A DNA stretch of 8,957 nt from positions 1 to 8,957 of the forward strand of contig CALHBW010000455.1 of the NCBI GenBank assembly GCA_937930625.1, in the 5' to 3' direction. A program made the position numbers and the translations under genes. The stretch is from an uncultured Saprospiraceae bacterium (GTDB lineage: Bacteria > Bacteroidota > Bacteroidia > Chitinophagales > Saprospiraceae). The notes below the pieces were generated by a model. That model saw nothing but the letters and a program-made list of their open reading frames with translations. It was not told where the DNA came from and did not search any database. Below, piece by piece: positions 1 through 5,815 of this stretch. Positions within the stretch are counted from its first letter, which is position 1. Every line of letters begins with the position of its first letter.

Positions 1-528
1 AGAATCAATCCCAGAAACTGGAAGGAAGAACAAGTACATTCAGAGGACGACACCTATTTCTATTTTGATAAAAATGAAGACATACAAGACGTAAGCGGAA
101 AAACCCTCGCCGAAATTGCAGAAAGAAATCTACAAACCAAAGATACAAGACGACTTGCCCTCAACTTCATGGAATCACGCTACGATACGCCACTTACTAT
201 CTGCAAAAATACAGAAGAAAATAAAGTAAGCGTAGATTGTGCAGATGATAAAATTGCGTTGGTGGAATGGCTGGGTGAGATTGAAACTCCCGCCACTGAT
301 TTTTTAAGAAATAAAGACCGTTTTGTGTCAACTGGAAAAGTATCACCATTGGGAACTATAATTTACAAAGAAATCGAAACAGGTTATTACTGGCATTTTG
401 ATAATTTTCACGCTGATGAATTTGAGGTTTATGATAAAATCGGAAAGCATATTGGCGTGGCTGATTTAGAGGGTAATATTGATGTTGGCAAAGCCAAAGA
501 TGGCAGAAAGATTAGTAATATTTTGTAA
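1..528 (+). CDS. 3' end of a toxin-like protein with a C-terminal colicin E3-type ribonuclease domain (5' truncated by window)
   Basis: Frame 1 is open from the first base, so the ATG at 169 is probably internal and the gene starts before the window; 175 residues are visible. The last ~50 residues (about 125-175) read YYWHFDNFHADEFEVYDKIG, then GKHIGVAD, then GRKIS, the pattern of the colicin E3/cloacin cytotoxic domain (Y-x-WD-x2-H...E-x-Y...G-x-H-x-G...D...R-x-I). Counterparts of the E3 catalytic Asp, His, Glu and Arg are D134, H137, E142 and R169; one extra residue lies between His and Glu. In the known family this domain cuts 16S rRNA at the decoding centre. The preceding ~110 residues are acidic and were not recognised; no Rhs core or PAAR motif is visible. 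The delivery part must lie upstream. No immunity-sized gene follows. Domain assignment is by eye and fairly firm; toxin activity is inferred. Confidence 0.68.
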   Translation, partial: RINPRNWKEEQVHSEDDTYFYFDKNEDIQDVSGKTLAEIAERNLQTKDTRRLALNFMESRYDTPLTICKNTEENKVSVDCADDKIALVEWLGEIETPATDFLRNKDRFVSTGKVSPLGTIIYKEIETGYYWHFDNFHADEFEVYDKIGKHIGVADLEGNIDVGKAKDGRKISNIL

Positions 529-600
529 AAAATGACAGCAACTCAAAAACAACAATTTTGATTTCGTTTCTAATTTTTACTCATAAATTCACACCCATAT

Positions 601-1632
601 ATGAAAATTTACATCACTTCTTTTTTTATCTCCCTACTGACATTCAATGTCACTCTCGCTCAAGAAAAAACATTCAACAAATACATCGAAAACGGCATCG
701 CGCTACACGACGAAGGCAAGTACCAACAAGCCATCAAGCAATACGAAAAAGCCCTGAAAATCAACAAAAAATCTACCCTTGCTCATGCCGAAATTGCTTA
801 TTCATACATTGGACTAAACAATGCGAAGATGGCACTCAAACACGTCAATCGCGCATTTAAAGGCGATAAATCCGACAATTTCCCGATGATATATGTCCTT
901 AAAGGAAATGTATTGGACAATATGGGCAAAACCAAACAAGCCGTCAAAATCTACAAGCAAGGCATCGCCCGACACCCCGATATGCCGATGTTGTACTTCA
1001 ATCTTGGCATCACGCACATGCGCGCAGGCGAGAACACAAAAGCCAAAAATGCGTTCATCACTTCCATTTCAAAGAACTATTCACACGCATCAAGTCATTA
1101 TTATTTGGGCAAATTGATGGAAGAAGAAAACGAAAAAATCCCTGCCATGCTTGCCTATTATTTTTTCCTGCTACTCGAACCCGAAACGGTACGCGCCGAC
1201 GAAATTTATGACCGATTATTGGAATTATCCATAGGTAGCGGAGTGGTGGAAAAGACAGGTAAGGATGAAATTAGTATCACTTTGAATGAAGAAAGTCTGG
1301 GTTCAGGTTTTTCTTCCATCGAACTTTTTCTTTCTTTGCAAAATGCAAAAAACCTGGGAGACGAAGCGTATCAGAAAAAAACAAAAACCGAAAAACTAAC
1401 CGCCAATACAGAAAGTTTTTTCAATCTGATGTCGGAAATGAAAGCCGAAAATCAAGGCATTTGGTGGGATTTTTACACCCCACATTTTGCTCATATGGTT
1501 GAATGTAAAGTAATTACGACGTTTTGTTATCATATCGGGCTTTCCAAAGGCGGCGATATTGCCCTTTGGATGGAAGCCCACGAAGAAGAAGCGATTGATT
1601 TTGTAAATTGTGTCAATGAATACGGGCTATAA
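601..1632 (+). CDS. Exported TPR-repeat protein with an unassigned C-terminal domain
   Basis: The 343-residue product begins with a signal peptide: K2, a hydrophobic stretch to about residue 20, and a likely cut at LA-QE (20/21). About five consecutive 34-residue tetratricopeptide repeats follow, at roughly 29-62, 63-96, 97-130, 131-164 and 165-198; repeats 1, 3 and 4 show the classic G/Y/A pattern (for example GKYQQAIKQYEKALKIN). TPRs form a protein-binding superhelix, so a periplasmic scaffold role is likely. Residues ~215-343 form a different domain containing IWWDFYTPHFAHMVECK and an acidic end; I recognise it only as a type that recurs in Bacteroidota TPR proteins. The ATG has no Shine-Dalgarno sequence, usual for this phylum. 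It lies 72 bases after the toxin-like gene but is exported, so it is a poor candidate for a cytoplasmic immunity protein. Its stop codon forms the first bases of the downstream palindrome. Confidence 0.85.
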   Translation: MKIYITSFFISLLTFNVTLAQEKTFNKYIENGIALHDEGKYQQAIKQYEKALKINKKSTLAHAEIAYSYIGLNNAKMALKHVNRAFKGDKSDNFPMIYVLKGNVLDNMGKTKQAVKIYKQGIARHPDMPMLYFNLGITHMRAGENTKAKNAFITSISKNYSHASSHYYLGKLMEEENEKIPAMLAYYFFLLLEPETVRADEIYDRLLELSIGSGVVEKTGKDEISITLNEESLGSGFSSIELFLSLQNAKNLGDEAYQKKTKTEKLTANTESFFNLMSEMKAENQGIWWDFYTPHFAHMVECKVITTFCYHIGLSKGGDIALWMEAHEEEAIDFVNCVNEYGL

Positions 1633-1734
1633 TGGTGAACGGTTAATGGTTAATTTTTTGTTTCGCCACGCGAAAATTAGTCATTAATGCGAATAACGGT
1701 TTAAATTTATAATGCTTTGAAAATCAAGGAACAT

Positions 1735-1767
1735 AGATGCAAGGCATTTTTAAAATGCCTTGCATCT
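1735..1767. other. Perfect 16-bp hairpin
   Basis: Arms agatgcaaggcatttt (1735-1750) and aaaatgccttgcatct (1752-1767) are exact reverse complements separated by one base, so the real loop would be 3-5 nt. It sits at the centre of the larger palindrome. The 3' arm is not followed by a T-run, so it does not look like a standard intrinsic terminator. Confidence 0.85.
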
Positions 1768-1768
1768 A

Positions 1769-1803
1769 AGGGTCGTGTATGAAATAACTTCGTATACGAC
1801 CCT
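1769..1803 (+). other. 15-bp hairpin with two wobble pairs
   Basis: Arms 1769-1783 (agggtcgtgtatgaa) and 1789-1803 (ttcgtatacgaccct) pair over 15 bp around a 5-nt loop. Two of the pairs are G-U/U-G if the + strand is transcribed; on the - strand the same positions would be A-C mismatches. This favours structure in a + strand transcript, in line with the direction of the flanking genes. It begins two bases after the preceding hairpin, so the two would stack side by side. Confidence 0.7.
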
Positions 1804-1882
1804 AAGCTGAAAATCAACATTTTATCCAACCCGTTATTCGCATCATTAACCATTGACCATTAACCGTTAACCATTATTAAAA

Positions 1883-3085
1883 ATGAATATATTTAAGCTT
1901 AGTTGGAAAAATATCATATCGAAGCCTTTGGCGGCTTTGTTGAGTTTGATTTTATTGGCTTTGGGGGTCGGGCTGATTGCGTTTTTGTTATTATTGAATC
2001 AGCAGACGACAGAGAAATTTGAGCGTAATCAAGGCGGTGTGGATTTGGTATTGGGGGCGAAAGGAAGTCCTTTGCAGTTGATATTGTCGAGCATTTATCA
2101 CATCGACAATCCGAATGGAAATATTCCTTTGAAGTCCGTCAAACCCTTTATGAATCCCAAACATCCTTTGATAAAAAAGGCGATTCCATTGGCTCTTGGC
2201 GATAGTTACCAGACATATAGAATCGTTGGTACAAATCACGATTATCTCGATGTATATGAGGGCGAAATTGCTCATGGACGCCTGTGGGATGGTGATTTTG
2301 AAGTCGTCATTGGCGCAAAGGTAGCGGAAATGACGGGGCTAAAATTTGGCGATACTTTCCACAGCGCACATGGTTTGGGCGAAGCCATTTCGCACCACGA
2401 CGAACACGATTTTCGTGTAGCGGGCATCCTCAAAAAAAGTAATACGGTACTCGACCAACTCATCCTCACCGACATGCGTAATGTCTGGCTCTCCCACGCC
2501 TCACACGACGAAGAGGGACACAGCCACGACATCATCGAAGACGAACAGGACATCACTTCAATGCTCGTTTTTTATAGAAATCCTGCCAGCATTCCTGCCC
2601 TTAATTTCCCGCGCGGCATCAATAAAAATACTGATTTGCTCGCCGCCAATCCCGCCTACGAAACCGTCCGATTATTTGAAATGATGGGCACGGCAGAGCG
2701 CGCTTTGCGTTTTCTCGCCTTTGCGATTGTATTTGTATCTGCATTGAGTGTTTTTATTTCTTTGTACAAATCATTGAAAGACAGGCGTTACGAACTCGCC
2801 ATCATGCGTGTCATGGGCAGCTCGCGTGGAAAGCTGTTTGGTTTGATTACTTTGGAAGGTGTTTTGCTGGCATTGGTCGGCGGACTTTTGGGTATCTTGC
2901 TCGCGCATGTGAGCATGTCTGTATTGGCACGTTATATGCAAGATGCTTATCAGTATAGTTTCACGGGTTGGCAGTTTCTTCCTGCTGAATTATATTTGAT
3001 TATCGGTGCTTTGTTGATTGGCTTTTTGGCGGCGATTATTCCCGCCATTCAAGCGTCGAATACTGATGCGGCTACAATGCTGTAA
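1883..3085 (+). CDS. MacB/FtsX-family ABC transporter permease with histidine-rich periplasmic loop
   Basis: The 400-residue inner-membrane protein has the four-helix MacB/FtsX layout: TM1 about 16-38, a large soluble domain about 40-270, then three C-terminal helices at about 275-297, 322-346 and 369-390. The cytoplasmic loop after TM2 (SLKDRRYELAIMRVMGSSRG, 297-316) is the family's ATPase-coupling motif. Two metal-ligand-like stretches lie in the soluble domain: residues 160-175 (HSAHGLGEAISHHDEH) and 205-221 (HASHDEEGHSHDIIEDE). These resemble the His-rich permeases that sit with DUF3299 genes in proteobacterial zinc-linked operons (for example Vibrio Zrg), and DUF3299-like genes do follow here. 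The partner ATP-binding subunit is not in the window. The start has no Shine-Dalgarno and lies just after the palindromic element. Family call is firm; metal role is inference. Confidence 0.88.
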   Translation: MNIFKLSWKNIISKPLAALLSLILLALGVGLIAFLLLLNQQTTEKFERNQGGVDLVLGAKGSPLQLILSSIYHIDNPNGNIPLKSVKPFMNPKHPLIKKAIPLALGDSYQTYRIVGTNHDYLDVYEGEIAHGRLWDGDFEVVIGAKVAEMTGLKFGDTFHSAHGLGEAISHHDEHDFRVAGILKKSNTVLDQLILTDMRNVWLSHASHDEEGHSHDIIEDEQDITSMLVFYRNPASIPALNFPRGINKNTDLLAANPAYETVRLFEMMGTAERALRFLAFAIVFVSALSVFISLYKSLKDRRYELAIMRVMGSSRGKLFGLITLEGVLLALVGGLLGILLAHVSMSVLARYMQDAYQYSFTGWQFLPAELYLIIGALLIGFLAAIIPAIQASNTDAATML

Positions 3086-3111
3086 TGCTGAAATGCTATA
3101 ATGCTGTAATG
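3076..3111. repeat. Degenerate octamer tandem repeat over the permease stop codon
   Basis: Four units, aatgctgt, aatgctga, aatgctat, aatgctgt, plus a half unit aatg, run across the end of the permease gene. The TAA stop (3083-3085) falls at the junction of units 1 and 2, so the first unit is coding (T-M-L) and the rest are not. Confidence 0.75.
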
Positions 3112-3117
3112 ATTCCA

Positions 3118-3405
3118 ATGAGTGAATTTTGAATGAGTGAATAGCGTAGGTCTAAATCGTTCCTAACAACCTAAAACCTCTAAGAACCCAAAAAGCAACC
3201 GTCATACTGAATTTATTTCAGTATCTCCCGAACGATGGGAAACCGTGTTGCACTAAAGAGGTAATTTATCGTTTTTAAATGAAATACAAGACTTTAGCTC
3301 ACATTCAACATCGTGCTTGCTGCTTGGGAGATTCTGAAATAAATTCAGAATGACGTTCTGGTTTGGAAGTGTGGAAACAATTTAAAACTACGTCCATGAG
3401 TGAAT
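3118..3405. repeat. Three copies of the 10-mer atgagtgaat around the inverted-repeat element
   Basis: Copies at 3118-3127, 3133-3142 and 3396-3405. The first two stand left of the inverted-repeat element and the third 40 bases to its right. They do not abut the element, so they are not an evident target-site duplication. They look like remnants of an octamer-type repeat (gaatgagt). Confidence 0.55.
3200..3355. repeat. 156-bp inverted-repeat element (MITE-like), arms with internal hairpins
   Basis: Terminal arms 3200-3229 and 3326-3355 are inverted copies matching at 28 of 30 positions. Complementarity continues inward in blocks (acgatg 3232-3237 with catcgt 3309-3314; ctaaag 3253-3258 with ctttag 3292-3297), giving one long imperfect hairpin. 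Each arm is also a hairpin by itself: atactgaa/ttcagtat in the left arm and attctgaa/ttcagaat in the right arm, each with a 5-nt loop. The two mismatches between the arms fall at positions that pair with each other inside each small hairpin, so both small hairpins stay perfect. No ORF lies inside. The pattern of a 'gtcattctgaat...' palindrome recurs in Bacteroidota intergenic DNA from general experience; copy number in this genome cannot be seen here. Confidence 0.8.
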
Positions 3406-3461
3406 TATTTTTCATTGTGTATTTTATTGGTTCTGAAATTTTTAAACATTAAAAAAATAAT

Positions 3462-3905
3462 ATGAAACGAATTATCGTATGTCTTGCAGTGCTGTTTTTC
3501 ACGATAAATACCTATGCACAACAAGAAGGTAACGCATGGAAAACGCTTTCTATGGTGACATTCAAAATGGAATTTGATGAGTTCATGGGAATGGATGTGC
3601 AGAAGCCAATTTATATGCAGCAGGTCATGGATTTGTCGGGCGAAGAAATTACGATAAAGGGCTATATCATCCCATTGAAAGGGGAGAAAGCACAGAGTCA
3701 TTTTATGTTTTCTGCCTATCCGTATAAGATGTGCTTTTTCTGCGGTAATGCAGGTCCCGAAACGGTTTTACAAGCCTTTACAAAAGATAAAGTAAAAGTC
3801 CCTTACACCTCTAAACCAATTACCATTCGCGGAAAATTATCATTGAATAATGGAGATGTGAATGAGTTGATGTACACGCTGACGAATGTGGTGGTGGTGG
3901 AGTAA
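3462..3905 (+). CDS. Exported DUF3299-like protein A with CFFCG motif
   Basis: The 147-residue product has a signal peptide (KR, hydrophobic to about residue 19, cut near YA-QQ). The mature part carries WKTLS (26-30), a strand-rich domain with GYIIPL (67-72), FSAYPYKMCFFCGNAGPETV (83-102) and a C-terminal GKLSLNNGDVNELMYTL. The layout of a short beta domain with G-x2-P-L, then an aromatic-rich C-x2-C loop, resembles DUF3299, whose members elsewhere accompany metal-linked ABC transporters. C91 and C94 could bind a metal or form a disulfide. It follows the His-rich permease after the repeat-filled spacer, and its paralog B lies 1.9 kb downstream. Function is unknown; an envelope metal-handling role is inferred from context. 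The start is the only ATG that gives a complete signal peptide. Confidence 0.8.
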   Translation: MKRIIVCLAVLFFTINTYAQQEGNAWKTLSMVTFKMEFDEFMGMDVQKPIYMQQVMDLSGEEITIKGYIIPLKGEKAQSHFMFSAYPYKMCFFCGNAGPETVLQAFTKDKVKVPYTSKPITIRGKLSLNNGDVNELMYTLTNVVVVE

Positions 3906-3985
3906 AAGTGGTAAATTTTCGAGTAGCAAGATTTTTTAAAATGCTGAAAAAATCGTAACTTGAAAAAAATAATTTAACAAGTCTG

Positions 3986-5122
3986 ATGAAAGACAATCAA
4001 CTCAAACTTAGGTCAGTAAAAATTAAGGGTTATAAATCTATCCACCCACAGGGTCAGACTATTGATTTTCAGGATATTACGATACTTTTGGGGGCGAATG
4101 GTTCGGGTAAATCCAATTTGGTATCTTTCTTTTCAATGTTGAATTATATGATGAGTGGTTCGCTACAAAATTATATCGGCGAGAATGGCTCGGCAGATTC
4201 GATGCTTTATTATGGCTCAAGCGTAAGTCCGCGTATGCAGGCTGAATTGACTTTTACAAATTCGACAGATAAAGATATTTACAAATTTATTTTATCTCAT
4301 GCGGCAGGTGATACATTAATATTCAATGAGGAAAGTATTAAGTGGTACAAAGGCAGCAATGGTGCAGCCGCTCCGTTTAAAATTACACTTGACTCCGGCA
4401 CAAAAGAATCAGCTTTATTTGAACGAACTAAAAACAAAAATGCAAAAACCGAGCGTGTCATATTCAATCTTTTAAAAAACTGTCAAGTCTTTCAATTTCA
4501 TGATACCTCGAAATCTTCACGCATTAGGAATAAAAACTATATCAATGATAATAAATTTCTGCGAAGTGACGGTGGAAATTTAGCAGCATTTCTATATCAA
4601 ATAAAAAATTCTAATAAAAAATATTACGACAGGATAGTGCGATATATCCGGCAAATTATGCCTCAATTTGGCGACTTTATCCTGCACACTTCTGCGCTGA
4701 ATGAAAATTATATCATGTTGGATTGGACGCAGCCCGGTACCAATTATCACTTTGGATCGCATCAAATATCCGACGGTTCTTTAAGGTTTATGTGTTTGGC
4801 TACCTTGCTGTTACAACCGCCCGATACGCTACCTTCAGTCATTATATTGGATGAACCCGAACTTGGTTTGCACCCATCGGCAATCGCAATATTAGCGGGT
4901 ATGGCAAAAACCGCAAGCCGATATTGTCAGATTATCATGGCAACTCAATCACCAAGATTGGTAGATGAATTTGAATCGGCAAACATCGTTATCGTAGAAC
5001 GAAATCCGATTGAAAATTGTAGCGAATATAGGGTATTAGATGAGGGTAAATTAACAGATTGGATAGAAAGATATAGCCTGAGTGAATTGTGGGAAAAAAA
5101 TGTTTTGGGAGGTCAGCCATGA
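3986..5122 (+). CDS. AAA/OLD-type ATPase, first gene of a putative two-gene defence module
   Basis: This 378-residue ABC-class (SMC/OLD-like) ATPase has no signal peptide. Visible motifs in order are: N-terminal strand KIKGYKSI (12-19); Walker A GANGSGKSN (36-44); FHDTS (171-175), typical of AAA_21/AAA_15 proteins in the Q-loop region; signature-like SDGSLR (262-267); Walker B IILDEPELGLHP (286-297) with E290 as probable catalytic base; and the switch segment MATQSPRLVDEF (318-329). It is of normal length for stand-alone members and lacks a fused TOPRIM nuclease domain. The next gene, a DUF4276 protein, overlaps it by 4 bases, so the two are translationally coupled. Such ATPases paired with a TOPRIM-like effector form anti-phage systems such as PARIS. 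I infer a sensor/effector-gating role in the cytoplasm. The gap to the upstream DUF3299 gene is 80 bases and could hold a promoter. Confidence 0.88.
   Translation: MKDNQLKLRSVKIKGYKSIHPQGQTIDFQDITILLGANGSGKSNLVSFFSMLNYMMSGSLQNYIGENGSADSMLYYGSSVSPRMQAELTFTNSTDKDIYKFILSHAAGDTLIFNEESIKWYKGSNGAAAPFKITLDSGTKESALFERTKNKNAKTERVIFNLLKNCQVFQFHDTSKSSRIRNKNYINDNKFLRSDGGNLAAFLYQIKNSNKKYYDRIVRYIRQIMPQFGDFILHTSALNENYIMLDWTQPGTNYHFGSHQISDGSLRFMCLATLLLQPPDTLPSVIILDEPELGLHPSAIAILAGMAKTASRYCQIIMATQSPRLVDEFESANIVIVERNPIENCSEYRVLDEGKLTDWIERYSLSELWEKNVLGGQP
5107..5121 (+). promoter_or_regulatory. Ribosome binding site and ATGA start/stop overlap deciding the DUF4276 start
   Basis: gggagg (5107-5112) stands 6 bases before the ATG at 5119, and that ATG shares ATGA with the TGA stop of the ATPase gene. 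A strong Shine-Dalgarno is unusual beside the other starts in this window, which have none. It argues for the start at 5119 rather than the in-frame ATG at 5089, and for tight stoichiometric coupling of the two proteins. Confidence 0.8.
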
Positions 5123-5805
5123 ATTTTATTCGCCTCAATATCACTGCCGAAGGGCAAACTGAAGAGCGATTTATCAAAGATACACTCGCCCTGCATCTCG
5201 GTCATTTTAATATTTCGACGGATGTACGGCGCGTACTCACAGGAAAAGATAAACGAAAATCTTATCGTGGTGGACTCATCAGCTACATTAAGGCAAAAAA
5301 GGACATTCAATCTTGGCTCAAAGAAGATAATCACGCGGAAAGCAGGTTTTCTACGATGTTTGATTTGTATGCCTTACCTGATGATTTTCCTAAATACGAA
5401 GAGAGTAAAAAAATACTCAAACCTTATGAAAAGGTCGTCTTTTTGGAAAATGCCATGCAAGAAGACATTAATGATTTTCGTTTTGTTCCTTACATTCAAT
5501 TGCATGAATTTGAGGCACTTATACTCTCTAATCCTCAAAATTTGGAATATGAATACTTTGACCGCGAAAACGAAATCGCGGCATTACAAAAACAACTTGA
5601 ACAGCATAATAATAATGCCGAATTAATCAACGAACACGAACACACAGCCCCTTCAAAAAGAATCATAAAATTGATTCCTGAATATGATAAGGTCAGTGTT
5701 GGTGCTATGCTTGCAGGTATGGAAGGGATTGATAATTTGAAACAGAACTGTCGTCATTTCAGAAATTGGGTAGAAAAATTGGAACAATTATCTCAAAATC
5801 ATTAG
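5119..5805 (+). CDS. DUF4276 family protein (TOPRIM-like), putative effector of the ATPase pair
   Basis: From the ATG at 5119 the product has 228 residues, the usual DUF4276 length. Family hallmarks are ITAEGQTEERFI (8-19), YRGG (49-52), STMFDLYALPDDFPKY (78-93), VPYIQLHEFEAL (123-134), APSKRI (177-182) and a terminal HFRNWVEKL. The early EGQTEE glutamate (E11) followed by an acidic strand end (D82, with D88/D89) fits the metal-binding layout of TOPRIM-type nucleases; H129, E130 and E132 are further conserved polar candidates. It is cytoplasmic and translationally coupled to the upstream ATPase. DUF4276 has no firmly known biochemical role to my knowledge; nuclease activity is an inference from fold-like motifs and partner type. 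Only 10 bases separate it from the next gene, so DUF3299-like B is probably cotranscribed. Confidence 0.87.
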   Translation: MNFIRLNITAEGQTEERFIKDTLALHLGHFNISTDVRRVLTGKDKRKSYRGGLISYIKAKKDIQSWLKEDNHAESRFSTMFDLYALPDDFPKYEESKKILKPYEKVVFLENAMQEDINDFRFVPYIQLHEFEALILSNPQNLEYEYFDRENEIAALQKQLEQHNNNAELINEHEHTAPSKRIIKLIPEYDKVSVGAMLAGMEGIDNLKQNCRHFRNWVEKLEQLSQNH

Positions 5806-5815
5806 TCATTTAAAA

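Larger units (their letters stand above)
1630..1876. repeat. Nested palindromic (MITE-like) intergenic element
   Basis: Three tiers of inverted repeat fill the whole gap between two genes. The outer arms 1630-1653 and 1853-1876 match at 22 of 24 positions. The middle arms 1688-1699 and 1831-1842 are a perfect 12 bp, and their flanks (ttaatgc versus ttaatgatgc) stay similar except for a 3-base insertion. Two compact hairpins lie at the centre (1735-1767, 1769-1803). The outer arms are themselves degenerate heptamer repeats: aatggtg-aacggtt-aatggtt at 1631-1651, and aaccatt-gaccatt-aaccgtt-aaccatt at 1848-1875. The left arm starts on the TAA stop of the TPR gene and the right arm ends 6 bases before the permease ATG. 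It encodes no protein. A non-autonomous mobile element or a structured RNA/regulatory spacer are both possible; no target-site duplication is obvious. Confidence 0.7.
3086..3461. other. Non-coding spacer built from repeats
   Basis: This 376-base stretch holds no convincing gene on either strand. It contains the tail of the octamer repeat, two close copies of atgagtgaat (3118-3127 and 3133-3142) with a third at 3396-3405, and the 156-bp inverted-repeat element at 3200-3355. The last ~55 bases before the next ATG are AT-rich and may hold its promoter, but I could not find a clean Bacteroidota TTTG/TAnnTTTG pair. Confidence 0.6.

Noticed and set aside
531..557. Tiny ATG-started frame right after the toxin-like gene
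   Set aside because: Eight codons only, with no recognisable content or ribosome site.
601..1632. TPR gene as immunity protein for the E3-like toxin domain
   Set aside because: It has a clear signal peptide and is far larger than E3-type immunity proteins; an inhibitor of a cytoplasmic RNase should stay in the cytoplasm.
1784..1796. Exact 13-base match to one arm of the P1 loxP site (ataacttcgtata)
   Set aside because: No second inverted arm at the required 8-base spacing on either side; the bases are better explained as part of the 1769-1803 hairpin.
1735..1803. Intrinsic terminators after the TPR gene
   Set aside because: Both hairpins are strong but neither is followed by a T-run, and they lie 100 bases after the stop codon inside a larger palindrome.
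2272..2556. 94-codon open frame on the - strand
   Set aside because: Lies wholly inside the permease gene; cysteine/serine-rich composition and no family features, so a shadow frame.
3405..3701. 98-codon open frame on the - strand overlapping the start of DUF3299-like A
   Set aside because: Covers the signal peptide and conserved part of a well-supported gene and has no recognisable features.
5089..5118. In-frame upstream ATG for the DUF4276 gene
   Set aside because: It would add ten residues outside the family's usual N-terminus and lacks a ribosome site, while the ATG at 5119 has gggagg at proper distance and overlaps the upstream stop.
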